A DNA stretch of 64,000 bases from positions 1 to 64,000 of the forward strand of contig NZ_BBOJ01000013.1 of assembly GCF_000974445.1 (NCBI RefSeq), written 5' to 3'. The notes beneath the pieces are model-generated. The model did not search any database and was not told the DNA's origin. It saw only the letters and a list, made by a program, of their open reading frames with translations. This document shows positions 17,632 through 26,203 of this stretch, piece by piece. This DNA comes from Lentzea aerocolonigenes (lineage in GTDB: Bacteria > Actinomycetota > Actinomycetes > Mycobacteriales > Pseudonocardiaceae). The position numbers and the translations under genes are program-made. The number at the start of each line of letters is the position of its first letter. The stretch's first letter is position 1.

Positions 17632-18762
17632 TCAGTTCCTTCCAACCAGCTCGCGGGCACGTGCGCGTGCCCAGTCCTCGGCGGCGAGGACCTCCGCGAC
17701 GTCCGCGGGGTCGCTCCGCCAGTCGTTCGCCTCGCCGAGAACCTGGCCGATGGTGTCCACGATCGACAGGAACGACGTCTTGCCCGCGACGAAACTCGCC
17801 AGAGCCTCCTCGTTCGCGGCGTTGTAGATCGCGGGCAGGCATCCGCCCGCGGTTCCCGCCTGCCGTGCCAGCTCGACCGCCGGGAACGTGATGTTGTCCA
17901 GCGGCTCGAACGTCCACGAGGTGGCGGTGTCAAAGGTACAGGCGGCCGCGGCACCGGCGACGCGCTCGGGCCATCCGAGCCCCAGTGAGATGGGCAGGCG
18001 CATGTCCGGCGGCGACGCCTGGGCCAGCGTCGAGCCGTCCGTGAAGGTCACCATCGAGTGAATGATGGACTGCGGGTGGACGACGACGTCGACGCGGTCG
18101 TAGGGCACCCCGAACAGCAGGTGCGCCTCGATGAGCTCCAGGCCCTTGTTGACCAGGTTCGCCGAGTTGATCGTGACGACCTGGCCCATCGACCACGTCG
18201 GGTGCGCCATGGCCTGCTGCACGGTGATGCCGTCGAGTTCCGCGCGGGTCTTGCCGCGGAACGGACCACCGGACGCCGTCAGCACCAGCTTGTGCACCTC
18301 GTGCGGCGCACCGCCCCGCAGACACTGCGCGAGCGCCGAGTGCTCCGAGTCGACCGGCACGATCTGGTCAGGCTTGGCCGCCTTGAGCACGAGCGGCCCG
18401 CCGGCGATGAGCGACTCCTTGTTCGCGAGCGCGAGCGTGGCGCCGACCTCCAGCGCCTTCAACGACGGTTCGAGGCCGCGGGAGCCGTCCATGCCGTTGA
18501 GCACGACGTCCGCGGGACACGCCTCGATCAGGTCGACCATGCTGGTCAACGTCTTGACGCCGGGGATCTCGGCCCCGCTGGCGACGGCGACCGTCGACAC
18601 GTCGAACTCTGCCGCCTGCTGTTTGAGCAGGTCGAGCTGACGCCCACCGGCGCCGAGCCCGACGACGCGGAAGCGGTCGCGGTTGCGGCGGATGACGTCG
18701 AGCGCCTGGGTCCCGACGGAGCCGGTCGAGCCCAGGATCAGGACAGTGCGTGGAGTACTCAT
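17632..18762 (-). CDS. dxr: 1-deoxy-D-xylulose-5-phosphate reductoisomerase
   Basis: Second enzyme of the MEP isoprenoid pathway, converting DXP to methylerythritol phosphate with NADPH; target of fosmidomycin. The 376-residue protein has the NADPH loop LGSTGSVGTQALDVI, LANKESLIAGG, the metal-binding VDSEHSALAQ and LTASGGPF, all at family positions. It is the first gene of the minus-strand dxr-rip1-ispG group. Its upstream region is shared with the divergent YeaQ-like gene. Confidence 0.97.
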   Translation of the reverse strand: MSTPRTVLILGSTGSVGTQALDVIRRNRDRFRVVGLGAGGRQLDLLKQQAAEFDVSTVAVASGAEIPGVKTLTSMVDLIEACPADVVLNGMDGSRGLEPSLKALEVGATLALANKESLIAGGPLVLKAAKPDQIVPVDSEHSALAQCLRGGAPHEVHKLVLTASGGPFRGKTRAELDGITVQQAMAHPTWSMGQVVTINSANLVNKGLELIEAHLLFGVPYDRVDVVVHPQSIIHSMVTFTDGSTLAQASPPDMRLPISLGLGWPERVAGAAAACTFDTATSWTFEPLDNITFPAVELARQAGTAGGCLPAIYNAANEEALASFVAGKTSFLSIVDTIGQVLGEANDWRSDPADVAEVLAAEDWARARARELVGRN

Positions 18763-18805
18763 CGCCCCTCATTGTTCCGGAGAGTGCCTGAGAGCCCGGC
18801 ACAGC

Positions 18806-18823
18806 CCGTTACTTTGATAACGG
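18806..18823. promoter_or_regulatory. Small inverted repeat in the dxr/YeaQ-like gap
   Basis: CCGTTA and TAACGG form a perfect 6-bp inverted repeat with a 6-bp spacer, 74 bp upstream of the YeaQ-like start and 43 bp upstream of dxr. Size and shape fit a regulator binding site; no regulator can be named. Confidence 0.4.
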
Positions 18824-18897
18824 AGTGGTTTTGGAGGCGTGAAGTCGCCAGTTCGGGGGCATTCCTCTCGCGACAAGCGGATGGAAGGAGACTCTCC

Positions 18898-19164
18898 GTG
18901 GGCATCCTGGGATGGATCGTGCTCGGTCTGCTGGCCGGTGCCATCGCCAAGGCCATCATGCCTGGTAACGACCCCGGTGGTTTCATCATCACGATGCTGC
19001 TCGGCATCGTGGGCGCGATTCTCGGTGGATTCATCGGGTCCGCGCTCTTCGGGACCGACCTCGGGTCCTTCTTCGACCTGAGGACCTGGCTGCTGGCGAT
19101 CGTCGGATCTCTCATCCTGCTCGGCGTCTACCGCCTGGTAACCGGGAGGCGAAGTCACGTCTAG
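18898..19164 (+). CDS. GlsB/YeaQ/YmgE-family small membrane protein
   Basis: An 88-residue, three-helix membrane protein with the Gly-rich transglycosylase-associated pattern GILGWIVLGLLAGAIAKAIMP and GIVGAILGGFIG. In other bacteria these proteins are induced by stress, but the biochemical role is unknown. The GTG start at 18898 follows GGAAGGAG with good spacing. It is divergent from dxr and ends before a clear terminator. Confidence 0.88.
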   Translation: MGILGWIVLGLLAGAIAKAIMPGNDPGGFIITMLLGIVGAILGGFIGSALFGTDLGSFFDLRTWLLAIVGSLILLGVYRLVTGRRSHV

Positions 19165-19178
19165 CGCTTGAGACGTTT

Positions 19179-19217
19179 GAGGCCGTTCGGGTGACACCCG
19201 GACGGCCTCAGTGTTTT
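19179..19217 (+). terminator. Rho-independent-type terminator after the YeaQ-like gene
   Basis: GAGGCCGTTCGGGTG pairs with CACCCGGACGGCCTC (one G-T pair) and is followed by GTGTTTTC. This is the nearest thing to a classical stem plus T tract in the window, 15 bp after the stop codon. Confidence 0.75.
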
Positions 19218-19239
19218 CGGCCGCTGCTTCGCCGCGGCG

Positions 19240-19340
19240 GCGAGTTCGTCGAGAAGCCGGTCGTCCGGCCACCGCTTCGCCACGATTGGGCTCCGCCGAA
19301 TCGTGGCGAAGGGGCGACCGGACGACCGGCACGAACTCGC
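19240..19340. repeat. Long three-segment hairpin (101 bp)
   Basis: Bases 19240-19249 pair with 19331-19340 (10 bp), the 12-bp CCGGTCGTCCGG pairs with CCGGACGACCGG, and a 13-bp segment ending in CACGATT pairs with AATCGTG and onward. The loop is 11 nt. It lies between two converging genes. It may be a bidirectional terminator, but it is larger than needed for that. Confidence 0.65.
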
Positions 19341-19400
19341 GGATCGGCGACAGGTCGTGCATCCCACCCGCAGTCGGCTCGCGAACCCGCGGGCCGTCGC

Positions 19401-20051
19401 TCAGCTTGCGATGCCCGCGTCGCGGGCCAGCAGCGCCGCCTGCACCCGGTTCGTCAGACCCAGCTTCGCCAGCAGCCGCGACACGTACGTCTTCACCGTC
19501 GCCTCCGACATGTGCAGCTTCGCGCCGATGTCCGCGTTCGACATCCCCTGCCCGAGCAGCGCCAGCACCTCGACCTCGCGTTCGGTCAGCCCCGCGACGG
19601 CCTTCTGCGCCTCCTGCCGCTTCGGCTGCCCGGACGTCGCCACCATGCCCACGACCCGTGAGGTCACCATCGGCGAGAGGTACGCCTCGCCGTTGTTGAC
19701 CGCTCGCACGGCCCGTAGCAGTTCCTCGGGTGCAGAGTCCTTCAGCAGGAAGCCCGCGGCGCCTTCGGACAGCGCGCGCACGATGTTCTCGTCCTCGCCG
19801 AACGTCGTCAGCATCACCACGCGCACGGACGGTGCGAGCACATGGAGCTCGCGCGCGCATGCGAGGCCGTCCATCCGTGGCATGCGGATGTCCAGCACGG
19901 CCACGTCGACGCGGCGTTCGCGGACGATCTGCAGCGCCTCGTGGCCGTCGCCCGCCTCCGCCACCAGTTCGATGTCGTCGGCGGTGCCGAGGATGGCCTT
20001 GATGCCGGCGCGCATCAGCGGCTCGTCGTCGGCGATGAGCACCCGGATCAT
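19401..20051 (-). CDS. LuxR/NarL-family response regulator
   Basis: A 216-residue two-component regulator. The receiver domain (about 1-120) has the acidic DDE pocket, phospho-acceptor aspartate in AVLDIRMPRMDG, and the lysine in LLKDSAP. The C-terminal LuxR helix-turn-helix (about 150-212) contains LTEREVEVLALLGQGMSNADIG. Its ATG overlaps the TGA of the kinase gene (ATGA), so the pair is co-translated. Target genes are not known; the secreted inhibitor gene upstream of the kinase is a candidate by position only. Confidence 0.95.
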   Translation of the reverse strand: MIRVLIADDEPLMRAGIKAILGTADDIELVAEAGDGHEALQIVRERRVDVAVLDIRMPRMDGLACARELHVLAPSVRVVMLTTFGEDENIVRALSEGAAGFLLKDSAPEELLRAVRAVNNGEAYLSPMVTSRVVGMVATSGQPKRQEAQKAVAGLTEREVEVLALLGQGMSNADIGAKLHMSEATVKTYVSRLLAKLGLTNRVQAALLARDAGIAS

Positions 20052-21652
20052 GAACCAGTCCTCTGCACGTGGATCTTCTTCTCGACCAGCTTGCCGTCCC
20101 GGAAGCAGAAACGCACCACTCGGGTGCCCTTCGCGAGGTACGACTGCTCGTCGGTGATGTGGTAGACGCAGCGTGCTCCCGCCGGCTCCGGAGAGGCCTG
20201 CGACTTGCGTTCGCCGTCGCCGACCAGCGGTTCGTCACCGGAGGGCAGCAGCTTCATCACCTCCGCCTCCGGCTGGCCCTCCTGGATCCGGTCGAGGTTC
20301 TCCTGCGTCACGACCTCGGTCACCGGCTGCGCGCCCAGGTAGGTGAAGCCGCCGATGATGACGGTCAGCACGACCGACGCGCCCACGATGGAGCCGACGC
20401 CCGCCCACTTGCGGATGCCGCGCGGCGACTCCGCCTCGTCCTGCTCGTCCTCGGGTTCGCCGGGCAGCGCCGTTTCCTCGTACGGCAGCACGGCCGCGAT
20501 TCGGAAGCCTCCCGACGGAAGCGCGCCCACGTGCAGGATGCCGCCCGCCACGCGCACGCGTTCGCTCAGGCCGATGAGCCCTACCCCCGGCTCACCGCCC
20601 GATGAACCGCTGCGCGACGGGTTGTTGCGCACCTCGACGACGAGCGCGTCCGGCTCGTACTTCACCGTCACCTGCACGGCGGCGCCCGGAGCGTGCTTGG
20701 ACGCGTTCGTCAGACCTTCCTGTGCCACGCGATAGGCAGCGTGAGAGACACGGGACGGCAACGGGTGGGCCTGCCCGCCCCGCACCAGACTCACCAGCAC
20801 ACCCGCCTTGCGCGCGTCGCCCACCAACGAGTCGATGGACTCCACGGTCCGTGTCGCCGGGTCGTCGTCGGGACCGTCCTCGGCTCGCAGCACGCCGATG
20901 ATCGCCCGCAGTTCCTCCATGCCGGTCAACGCCGCCGAGCGCAGCACGCCGATCGCCTCGCGCTGCTTCTCCCCCAGCGACGGGTCCATCGCCAGCGCAC
21001 CGGCGTGCACGGAGATCAGCGACAGCCGGTGCCCGAGGCTGTCGTGCATGTCCTGGGCGATGCGGCTGCGTTCGCGCAGGCGGACCTGCCGGGACAGCAT
21101 CTTGTGCTCCGCCTGCATCCGCGCCTCGCGGTCCTGCACGGCCTGCACGAGCGCCTCGCGCTGCGCCAGGTACCGGCCGACCAGGAACGGCAGCGCCACG
21201 CCCACGCCGAAGATCGTGACGAGGATCAGCACCCCGTAGACCGGTTCGATGTCGATCGGCCGCGCGTCCCAGTCCCACACCAGCACCACGACGACGAACG
21301 TGATCGTGGTCGACACCACCGCCTTGACCCACGACTCGATCCGGCGCCCCGCCGTGTAGCTCAGCACGACCATCACGGCGGGCCCGATGAACGGGATCGC
21401 CGCGCCCACGATCATGGCCGTCGCCGGCAGCACGTGCCGCGACGGCAGCAGCACCAGGTACACCGCGACGTACGCGACGAGCGTCCAGCCCGACGCCTTC
21501 TGCTCCGCCCACGGTCCCGGCCACAGGTCCAGCAGGATCGCGGCGACCACGACGATCACGTCACCGACGACCCGCACCGGGGTCATCGCCTTGAGCCGGG
21601 CCAGGGTGTCGGCGCGGAACGCCTCCGCCCTGGTCCGCAGAGCGGTAGTCAC
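20048..21652 (-). CDS. NarL-type sensor histidine kinase with C-terminal membrane helix and outer domain
   Basis: A 534-residue kinase. Five or so N-terminal membrane helices (about 30-160) precede a HisKA_3 segment with phospho-acceptor His203 in DMHDSLGHRL and an HATPase domain (about 300-392, NASKHAP and GVGLIGLSERV). Unusually, an acidic linker (395-412) leads to another membrane helix (about 416-440) and a further domain of about 90 residues with two cysteines (495 and 516). Its segment RIQEGQPEAEVMKLL resembles the SmpA/BLIP-type fold. Ordinary kinases of this class stop after the HATPase domain. The C-terminal fold assignment is by eye only. Confidence 0.9.
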   Translation of the reverse strand: MTTALRTRAEAFRADTLARLKAMTPVRVVGDVIVVVAAILLDLWPGPWAEQKASGWTLVAYVAVYLVLLPSRHVLPATAMIVGAAIPFIGPAVMVVLSYTAGRRIESWVKAVVSTTITFVVVVLVWDWDARPIDIEPVYGVLILVTIFGVGVALPFLVGRYLAQREALVQAVQDREARMQAEHKMLSRQVRLRERSRIAQDMHDSLGHRLSLISVHAGALAMDPSLGEKQREAIGVLRSAALTGMEELRAIIGVLRAEDGPDDDPATRTVESIDSLVGDARKAGVLVSLVRGGQAHPLPSRVSHAAYRVAQEGLTNASKHAPGAAVQVTVKYEPDALVVEVRNNPSRSGSSGGEPGVGLIGLSERVRVAGGILHVGALPSGGFRIAAVLPYEETALPGEPEDEQDEAESPRGIRKWAGVGSIVGASVVLTVIIGGFTYLGAQPVTEVVTQENLDRIQEGQPEAEVMKLLPSGDEPLVGDGERKSQASPEPAGARCVYHITDEQSYLAKGTRVVRFCFRDGKLVEKKIHVQRTGS

Positions 21653-21840
21653 GCCCTCAAGCTACGAGACGTCCCATGTCCGCGCGGCACGCTGGAGTAT
21701 CGAACCACCGCGACGAAAGTTGACGCTTCTGTCATTCCACGTCGGGTGGAAACGCTTAGACGACGCTCGAAGGACCCTCCCGGCGCGCGACGGTCTCGGC
21801 AGACTCCGCGTCCTGCACATCACTTCTCACAGGGGGAAAG

Positions 21841-22296
21841 ATGAGAAAAACGCTGAATGTGCTGTTCGCCGCGGTCATGGTGCTGTTGACGTTGGTGGGA
21901 ACGGCGTCGGCCGACCCCGACGCGCTGACCATCCCCGCGGTCGAAGCACCGGTGGTGCAGGAGGACGTCTCGGCTCTGGCCCTGACGTGCCCCTCCGGCG
22001 ACCTGTGCGTGTGGCCGAACAACGACGGCAGCAGCAGCCGCTGCAGCTGGACGAACCGCGACGCCGACTGGTGGAACGCTCCGGTCACGTGTTCGTGGGC
22101 GTCGTCCAGGGCCGTGATGCGCGTGTACAACAACGGGGCCAGCTCGTCCTACGACCGGGTGTGCCTGTACACGGGCGCGAACTACACGGGCAGCGCCTGG
22201 TACATCCGCCAGCGCGTGCTGTCCGGCACGGCGTTCCCGGGCGTGCGGATCCGCTCCCACAGGTGGGTCGCGGGCGCCGGCGGCACCACGTGCTGA
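21841..22296 (+). CDS. Secreted peptidase inhibitor I36-family protein
   Basis: A 151-residue protein with a Sec signal peptide (KTLNVLFAAVMVLLTLVGTASA, cleavage after about residue 24) and a mature Cys- and Trp-rich domain: LCVWPNNDGSSSRCSW, several YNNGASSSYDRVCLYTGANYTG segments. This pattern is that of inhibitor family I36, related to the Streptomyces metalloproteinase inhibitor. It is exported and probably disulfide-bonded. A strong AGGGGGAAAG ribosome-binding site precedes the ATG. Target protease is unknown. Confidence 0.85.
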   Translation: MRKTLNVLFAAVMVLLTLVGTASADPDALTIPAVEAPVVQEDVSALALTCPSGDLCVWPNNDGSSSRCSWTNRDADWWNAPVTCSWASSRAVMRVYNNGASSSYDRVCLYTGANYTGSAWYIRQRVLSGTAFPGVRIRSHRWVAGAGGTTC

Positions 22297-22310
22297 TCAG
22301 GTGATCACGA

Positions 22311-22334
22311 GGGCCGTCACGTTCGTGGCGGCCC
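22311..22334. terminator. Convergent-gene stem-loop
   Basis: GGGCCGTCACG pairs with CGTGGCGGCCC (one G-T pair) around a 2-nt centre. It lies 14 bp after the I36 inhibitor gene stop and just before the stop of the ArsR-like gene on the other strand, fitting a bidirectional terminator. Confidence 0.6.
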
Positions 22335-22338
22335 TGCG

Positions 22339-23337
22339 TCACGTGCCCGAGAGCACCCTCAGCCCCAGCGGCGTGATCAGGTGCCGGGCGTAGTTCTCCT
22401 CGCGCTCGGTGGCGATGAGCCCGGCCTCGCGCAGGACTCCGGTGTGGTGGCTCACCGTGGCGGGAGCGACCCCCACCATCTTCGCCAGCGCGGTGGTGGT
22501 GCTGCCGGCGATCACCAACCGCAGGATCGCGGCCCTGGTGGTGCCCAGGAGTGCGGTCAGGGAGCCTCCCACCCGGCCACCGGCCAGCAGCCGCGACCCG
22601 GTCCGGATCGGGAACGCCAGCACCGGCGGCAGCTCGGGATCCGCCAGCGCCACCGGGTGGTGCACGGCGAAGTAGCACGGGATCAGCACGAGACCTCGTC
22701 CGCGCAGGTACAAATCGCGGTCGTGCGGATACCTGACGGAAAGCACCGGCGGGTCCCAGCGGGTCGCAGGCCCGAGCGCGCCCAGCAGTCCCTCCGGACC
22801 GCGGTGCAGGTACTGCTGGACGCCGGCCGCCACGTCGGTGCACCGCCCCTCCTCGATGACCGGCAGGTGCGGCTCGATCACGGACCTGAAGTAGACGCGC
22901 AAGGCGTGCCGCAGCTGCAGAAGCGCGGTCGGTCCGCCCCTGGCGAGCTCGTCCAGCCAGCACGCCTCCGCGCCGGCCGCGGGGCGAATCCGGCCGATCT
23001 CCTCGCGCAGGCGGCGCGGCGGGGTCGAGAGCACCGCGTCGGCGCACTCGTCGATGCCGGACAGGTCCGCGGACGGCGTGAGGAGGTCCGGGAAGTACGT
23101 CGCGTGCGGTGCCACCGTCACCAGGGTGTGCAGCGCCGTGCGCAGGTCGGGATCGCGTGCGGCGAGCTCGCGCACGTGGCGGCGCCACGGACCGAAGGAC
23201 AGGTCACCGTCGCGGTGTTGCAGGATCTGCGCGCTGGAAACGATCTCCCACATCAGGTCGGGTTCCAGTTTCAACCGGGTGCGCGCGATGTCTCGGTCGG
23301 TGAAGTGAACACGCAACTGCGGCACGTCATCCCCCAT
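22339..23337 (-). CDS. ArsR-type winged-helix regulator with long N-terminal domain
   Basis: A 332-residue protein. The C-terminal about 75 residues are an ArsR-like winged helix (TTRAAILRLVIAGSTTTALAKMVGVAPATVSHHTGVLREAGLI), while residues 1-250 form a domain common to actinobacterial DUF5937-type regulators, beginning with LRVHFTDRDIARTRL. No metal-binding cysteine motif is seen, so metal sensing is unlikely. No obvious operator or partner gene adjoins it. The ligand is unknown. Confidence 0.82.
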   Translation of the reverse strand: MGDDVPQLRVHFTDRDIARTRLKLEPDLMWEIVSSAQILQHRDGDLSFGPWRRHVRELAARDPDLRTALHTLVTVAPHATYFPDLLTPSADLSGIDECADAVLSTPPRRLREEIGRIRPAAGAEACWLDELARGGPTALLQLRHALRVYFRSVIEPHLPVIEEGRCTDVAAGVQQYLHRGPEGLLGALGPATRWDPPVLSVRYPHDRDLYLRGRGLVLIPCYFAVHHPVALADPELPPVLAFPIRTGSRLLAGGRVGGSLTALLGTTRAAILRLVIAGSTTTALAKMVGVAPATVSHHTGVLREAGLIATEREENYARHLITPLGLRVLSGT

Positions 23338-23402
23338 GGCTGCCGGTGGCTTCCGTCAAGATGCCGTCCGCGCACCTGCGGGGATACCGCTGTCGCAGGA
23401 AG

Positions 23403-24209
23403 TTAGACCAGCTGCGCGGAGGATCCCGCCTTGCGGGCGCGCCACGACGCGACCATCACGCCGATGACCAGCAGCACCGCCGTGGTCGTCACCATCAACG
23501 TCGACAGGGCCACGATCTCCGGCGAGATCCCGCGTTTGGAGGCCTGCGCGTAGACGAACACCGGCAACGTCGTCGAGCCGACACCGGTGAGGTACGACGA
23601 GATCACCACGTCGTCGAACGACAGCAGGAACGCGAACGCCGCACCGGCCACCACCGCCGGCGCCACGAGCGGCAGCGTCACGGTTCGGAACGCGACGAAC
23701 GGCGACGCCCCGAGATCCGCGGCCGCCTCCTCCAGCCGGACGTCCATTCCGGACACCCTCGACCTCACCACGACGACCACGAAGCTCAGCGAGAACGCCA
23801 CGTGTGCGAACAACAGCGCCCCGAACCCGAGCGGGATCCCGGCGATCTTCACGAAGAACCCCAGCATCGCCACGCCCATGACGACCTCAGGCACCACCAG
23901 CGGAAGCGACAGGAGCACCGTCCACAGCCCGCGTCCGGGAAACGCCCGCCGCAACCCGAACGCCGCCAGCGTGCCGATCACCGTCGAGATCACCGCGGAC
24001 GCCAGCGCCAGCTGCAAGGTCAGCTGCAACGACTCCAACACCCGTGAGTCGTCGAACAGTTCGACGTACCACTGCGTCGACACACCGCTGATGCGCGACA
24101 ACGACCGTGAGGAGTTGAACGAGGCGATAGCGAGCCACGCGATCGGCGCGTACAAGAACACGAACACGAGGAACACCACGAAACCCAAAATCCACGGACG
24201 ACGGTTCAC
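23403..24209 (-). CDS. potC: ABC transporter permease, PotC-like
   Basis: Second permease of a spermidine/putrescine-type importer. The 268-residue protein has six hydrophobic helices, and the EAA loop reads EEAAADLGASPFVAFRTVTLPLVAPA. It overlaps the potB gene by 4 bp (GTGA), the last gene of the minus-strand potA-D-B-C group. Polyamines are the textbook substrates for this subfamily; other cations or organic amines are possible. Confidence 0.9.
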   Translation of the reverse strand: MNRRPWILGFVVFLVFVFLYAPIAWLAIASFNSSRSLSRISGVSTQWYVELFDDSRVLESLQLTLQLALASAVISTVIGTLAAFGLRRAFPGRGLWTVLLSLPLVVPEVVMGVAMLGFFVKIAGIPLGFGALLFAHVAFSLSFVVVVVRSRVSGMDVRLEEAAADLGASPFVAFRTVTLPLVAPAVVAGAAFAFLLSFDDVVISSYLTGVGSTTLPVFVYAQASKRGISPEIVALSTLMVTTTAVLLVIGVMVASWRARKAGSSAQLV

Positions 24210-25045
24210 AGCACGTCCTCCCCACGGCGTCCGCGCAACACGAGCACGAGCACCACCAGCACGAGCAGCAGCACGGCCATCGCCGAGCCCAACGGCCAGT
24301 TGTTGCCACCGCGGAACTGGTCGTCGATCACCGACCCGAACGTGGACTGGTCGACGCCACCGAGCAGCTTCGGCGTCACGAAGTCACCTGCCGACGGCAC
24401 CAGCACGAGCAGCGACCCGGCCAGAACACCCGTCATCACACCGGGCAGCACCACTCGGAAGAACGTCGACGCACGCCCGTGGCCGAGGTCGTAGGACGCC
24501 TCCACCAAACGGAAGTCGAAGCGCTCACACGCGACGTAGAGCGGCAACACCATGAACGGCAGAAAGCCGTACGTCAGCCCGAGGATCACCACTCCGTGCG
24601 TGAGCAGGAAACCGCCGTCACGGCCCAGGCCGACCCATCCGAGCATCGTGTTGACCAAGCCTTCACCGTCCAGCAGCGCCTTCCAGGCGTAGATGCGCGC
24701 GAGATAGCTCGACCAGAACGGGATGAGGACGGCCGCGAGCAGCACGGTGCGGTACTTGCCGCCGTGCCGTGCGATGAACCACGCCAGAGGGAACCCCAGC
24801 AGCAGACAGGCGACCGTCGTCGCCACCGCGTACACCAGGGTCCGGCCGAAGATCGGCAGGAACGCCGGATCGAGTGCTGTCAGATACGCCTGCGTCGTCC
24901 ACGGCAGCACCGCGCGGGCGACACCCGTGTCGCGCGTGGCGAAGCTGAACTGGACCACCAGGGCCAACGGCGCGATCAGGAAGATCCCCAGCCACAGCCC
25001 GGTGGGCGTGAGCAGGGCGTTGGCCTTCAGCCAGCGTCGCGACAC
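24206..25045 (-). CDS. potB: ABC transporter permease, PotB-like
   Basis: First permease subunit, 279 residues with six helices; the EAA loop is VEASYDLGHGRASTFFRVVLPGVMTG. It starts with GTG at 25045, 18 bp after the binding-protein gene and within the same operon. Together with the PotC-like subunit it forms the membrane channel that the PotA-like ATPase drives. Confidence 0.9.
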   Translation of the reverse strand: MSRRWLKANALLTPTGLWLGIFLIAPLALVVQFSFATRDTGVARAVLPWTTQAYLTALDPAFLPIFGRTLVYAVATTVACLLLGFPLAWFIARHGGKYRTVLLAAVLIPFWSSYLARIYAWKALLDGEGLVNTMLGWVGLGRDGGFLLTHGVVILGLTYGFLPFMVLPLYVACERFDFRLVEASYDLGHGRASTFFRVVLPGVMTGVLAGSLLVLVPSAGDFVTPKLLGGVDQSTFGSVIDDQFRGGNNWPLGSAMAVLLLVLVVLVLVLRGRRGEDVL

Positions 25046-25063
25046 GAGTGCGAACCTTTCCCG

Positions 25064-26203
25064 TCAGCCGGTCTTGACCTTCGTCCACGCGTCGGCGTAC
25101 TTCGCCTCGACGTCGCCACCGAGGTCCTTGGTGAACGGGAGCTTCTTGAGCTGCTCTTCCGACGGGTAGACCAGCGGGTCGTTCAGCAGCTCCTTGTCGA
25201 TCAACGGCTTCGCGGCGGCGTTGGGGCTGCCGTAGCGCACGGCGTTGGACAGCGCGGCACCCGTTTCGGCGCCGAGGACGTAGTCGATGAACCGGTGCGC
25301 GTTCTCGGCGTGCGGCGCGTCCTTCGGGATGACCAGGAGGTCCACGTAGGACAGTCCACCCTCGGCGGGGATGGCGTAACCGACGTCCTCGTTGGCCGCG
25401 CGGGCCTGGAACGCGTCACCGGAGTACGCCTGCGCGAGCCGGACCTGGCCCGAGGTCAGCGGCTCGATCACGTCCGAGGTGATCTGGCCGAGCTTCTTCT
25501 TCAACGACAGCAGGAAGTTCGCCGCGTCGTCGATCTGCTTCTGGTCGGTGGTGTTCGGGTCGTGGCCGAGCTTCAGCAGGCCGAGCGCCATGCCGTCGCG
25601 GGCCTCGTCGAGGATCGAGCTGCGGCCCTGGGCGTTCGGCAGGTCGTAGGCGGAGAACCCGGTGACGTCACCGCCGATCTGCGACTTCGAGTACGCGAGA
25701 CCGGTCGTGCCCCACGCCCACGGCACGGAGTACTTGTTGCCGGCGTCGTAGTCGGCCTCGACGAACCGCTTCTCCAGGTTCTTGAGGTTCGGCAGCAGCG
25801 AGTGGTCCAGCGGCTGCACCAGGCCGGAACGCAGGAAGCGGCGCAGGAAGTTGTCCGAAGGCACCACCAGGTCGTAGCCCGCCGAGCCGGAAGCGATCTT
25901 GGCTTCCATCTCGTCGTTGGTGGAGAAGTTGTCGTAGGTGACCTGGATGCCGGTCGCGGTCTGGAAGCCCGGCAGGGTGTCCTTCGCGATGTAGTCGGTC
26001 CAGTTGTAGAAGTTGAGCTTGGGCTCGTTCTTCAGGTTCGTGGCCTTGGCGGCCGAGGTCGACCCGCCGCTGTTCGACGGCGCCTCACCGACACCGCACG
26101 CGGCGAGCGCGAAGAAGGTCATCGAGCCCAGCATCGTGCGCCGGGTCACCCGAGGGCTGTCGACGTCCCACAGCCGAGCGATCCGGATCTTGTCGTCAGT
26201 CAT
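25064..26203 (-). CDS. potD: Extracellular polyamine-type solute-binding protein (Tat lipoprotein)
   Basis: A 379-residue type 2 periplasmic-binding protein that should capture the substrate outside the cell. It has both a twin-arginine motif (TRRTMLG) and a lipobox LAACG, so it is probably exported folded through Tat and then lipidated. The PotD-like body starts with KLNFYNWTDYI. The ATG at 26203 lies inside the end of the potA gene (8-bp overlap). A long N-terminal pre-Tat region (about 19 residues) is present. Confidence 0.9.
   Translation of the reverse strand: MTDDKIRIARLWDVDSPRVTRRTMLGSMTFFALAACGVGEAPSNSGGSTSAAKATNLKNEPKLNFYNWTDYIAKDTLPGFQTATGIQVTYDNFSTNDEMEAKIASGSAGYDLVVPSDNFLRRFLRSGLVQPLDHSLLPNLKNLEKRFVEADYDAGNKYSVPWAWGTTGLAYSKSQIGGDVTGFSAYDLPNAQGRSSILDEARDGMALGLLKLGHDPNTTDQKQIDDAANFLLSLKKKLGQITSDVIEPLTSGQVRLAQAYSGDAFQARAANEDVGYAIPAEGGLSYVDLLVIPKDAPHAENAHRFIDYVLGAETGAALSNAVRYGSPNAAAKPLIDKELLNDPLVYPSEEQLKKLPFTKDLGGDVEAKYADAWTKVKTG

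Noticed and set aside
11592..17891. Very long plus-strand frames (up to 1166 codons) opposite map, the penicillin-binding protein, ispG and rip1
   Set aside because: They mirror six well-identified minus-strand genes. Long antisense frames are usual at this GC content.
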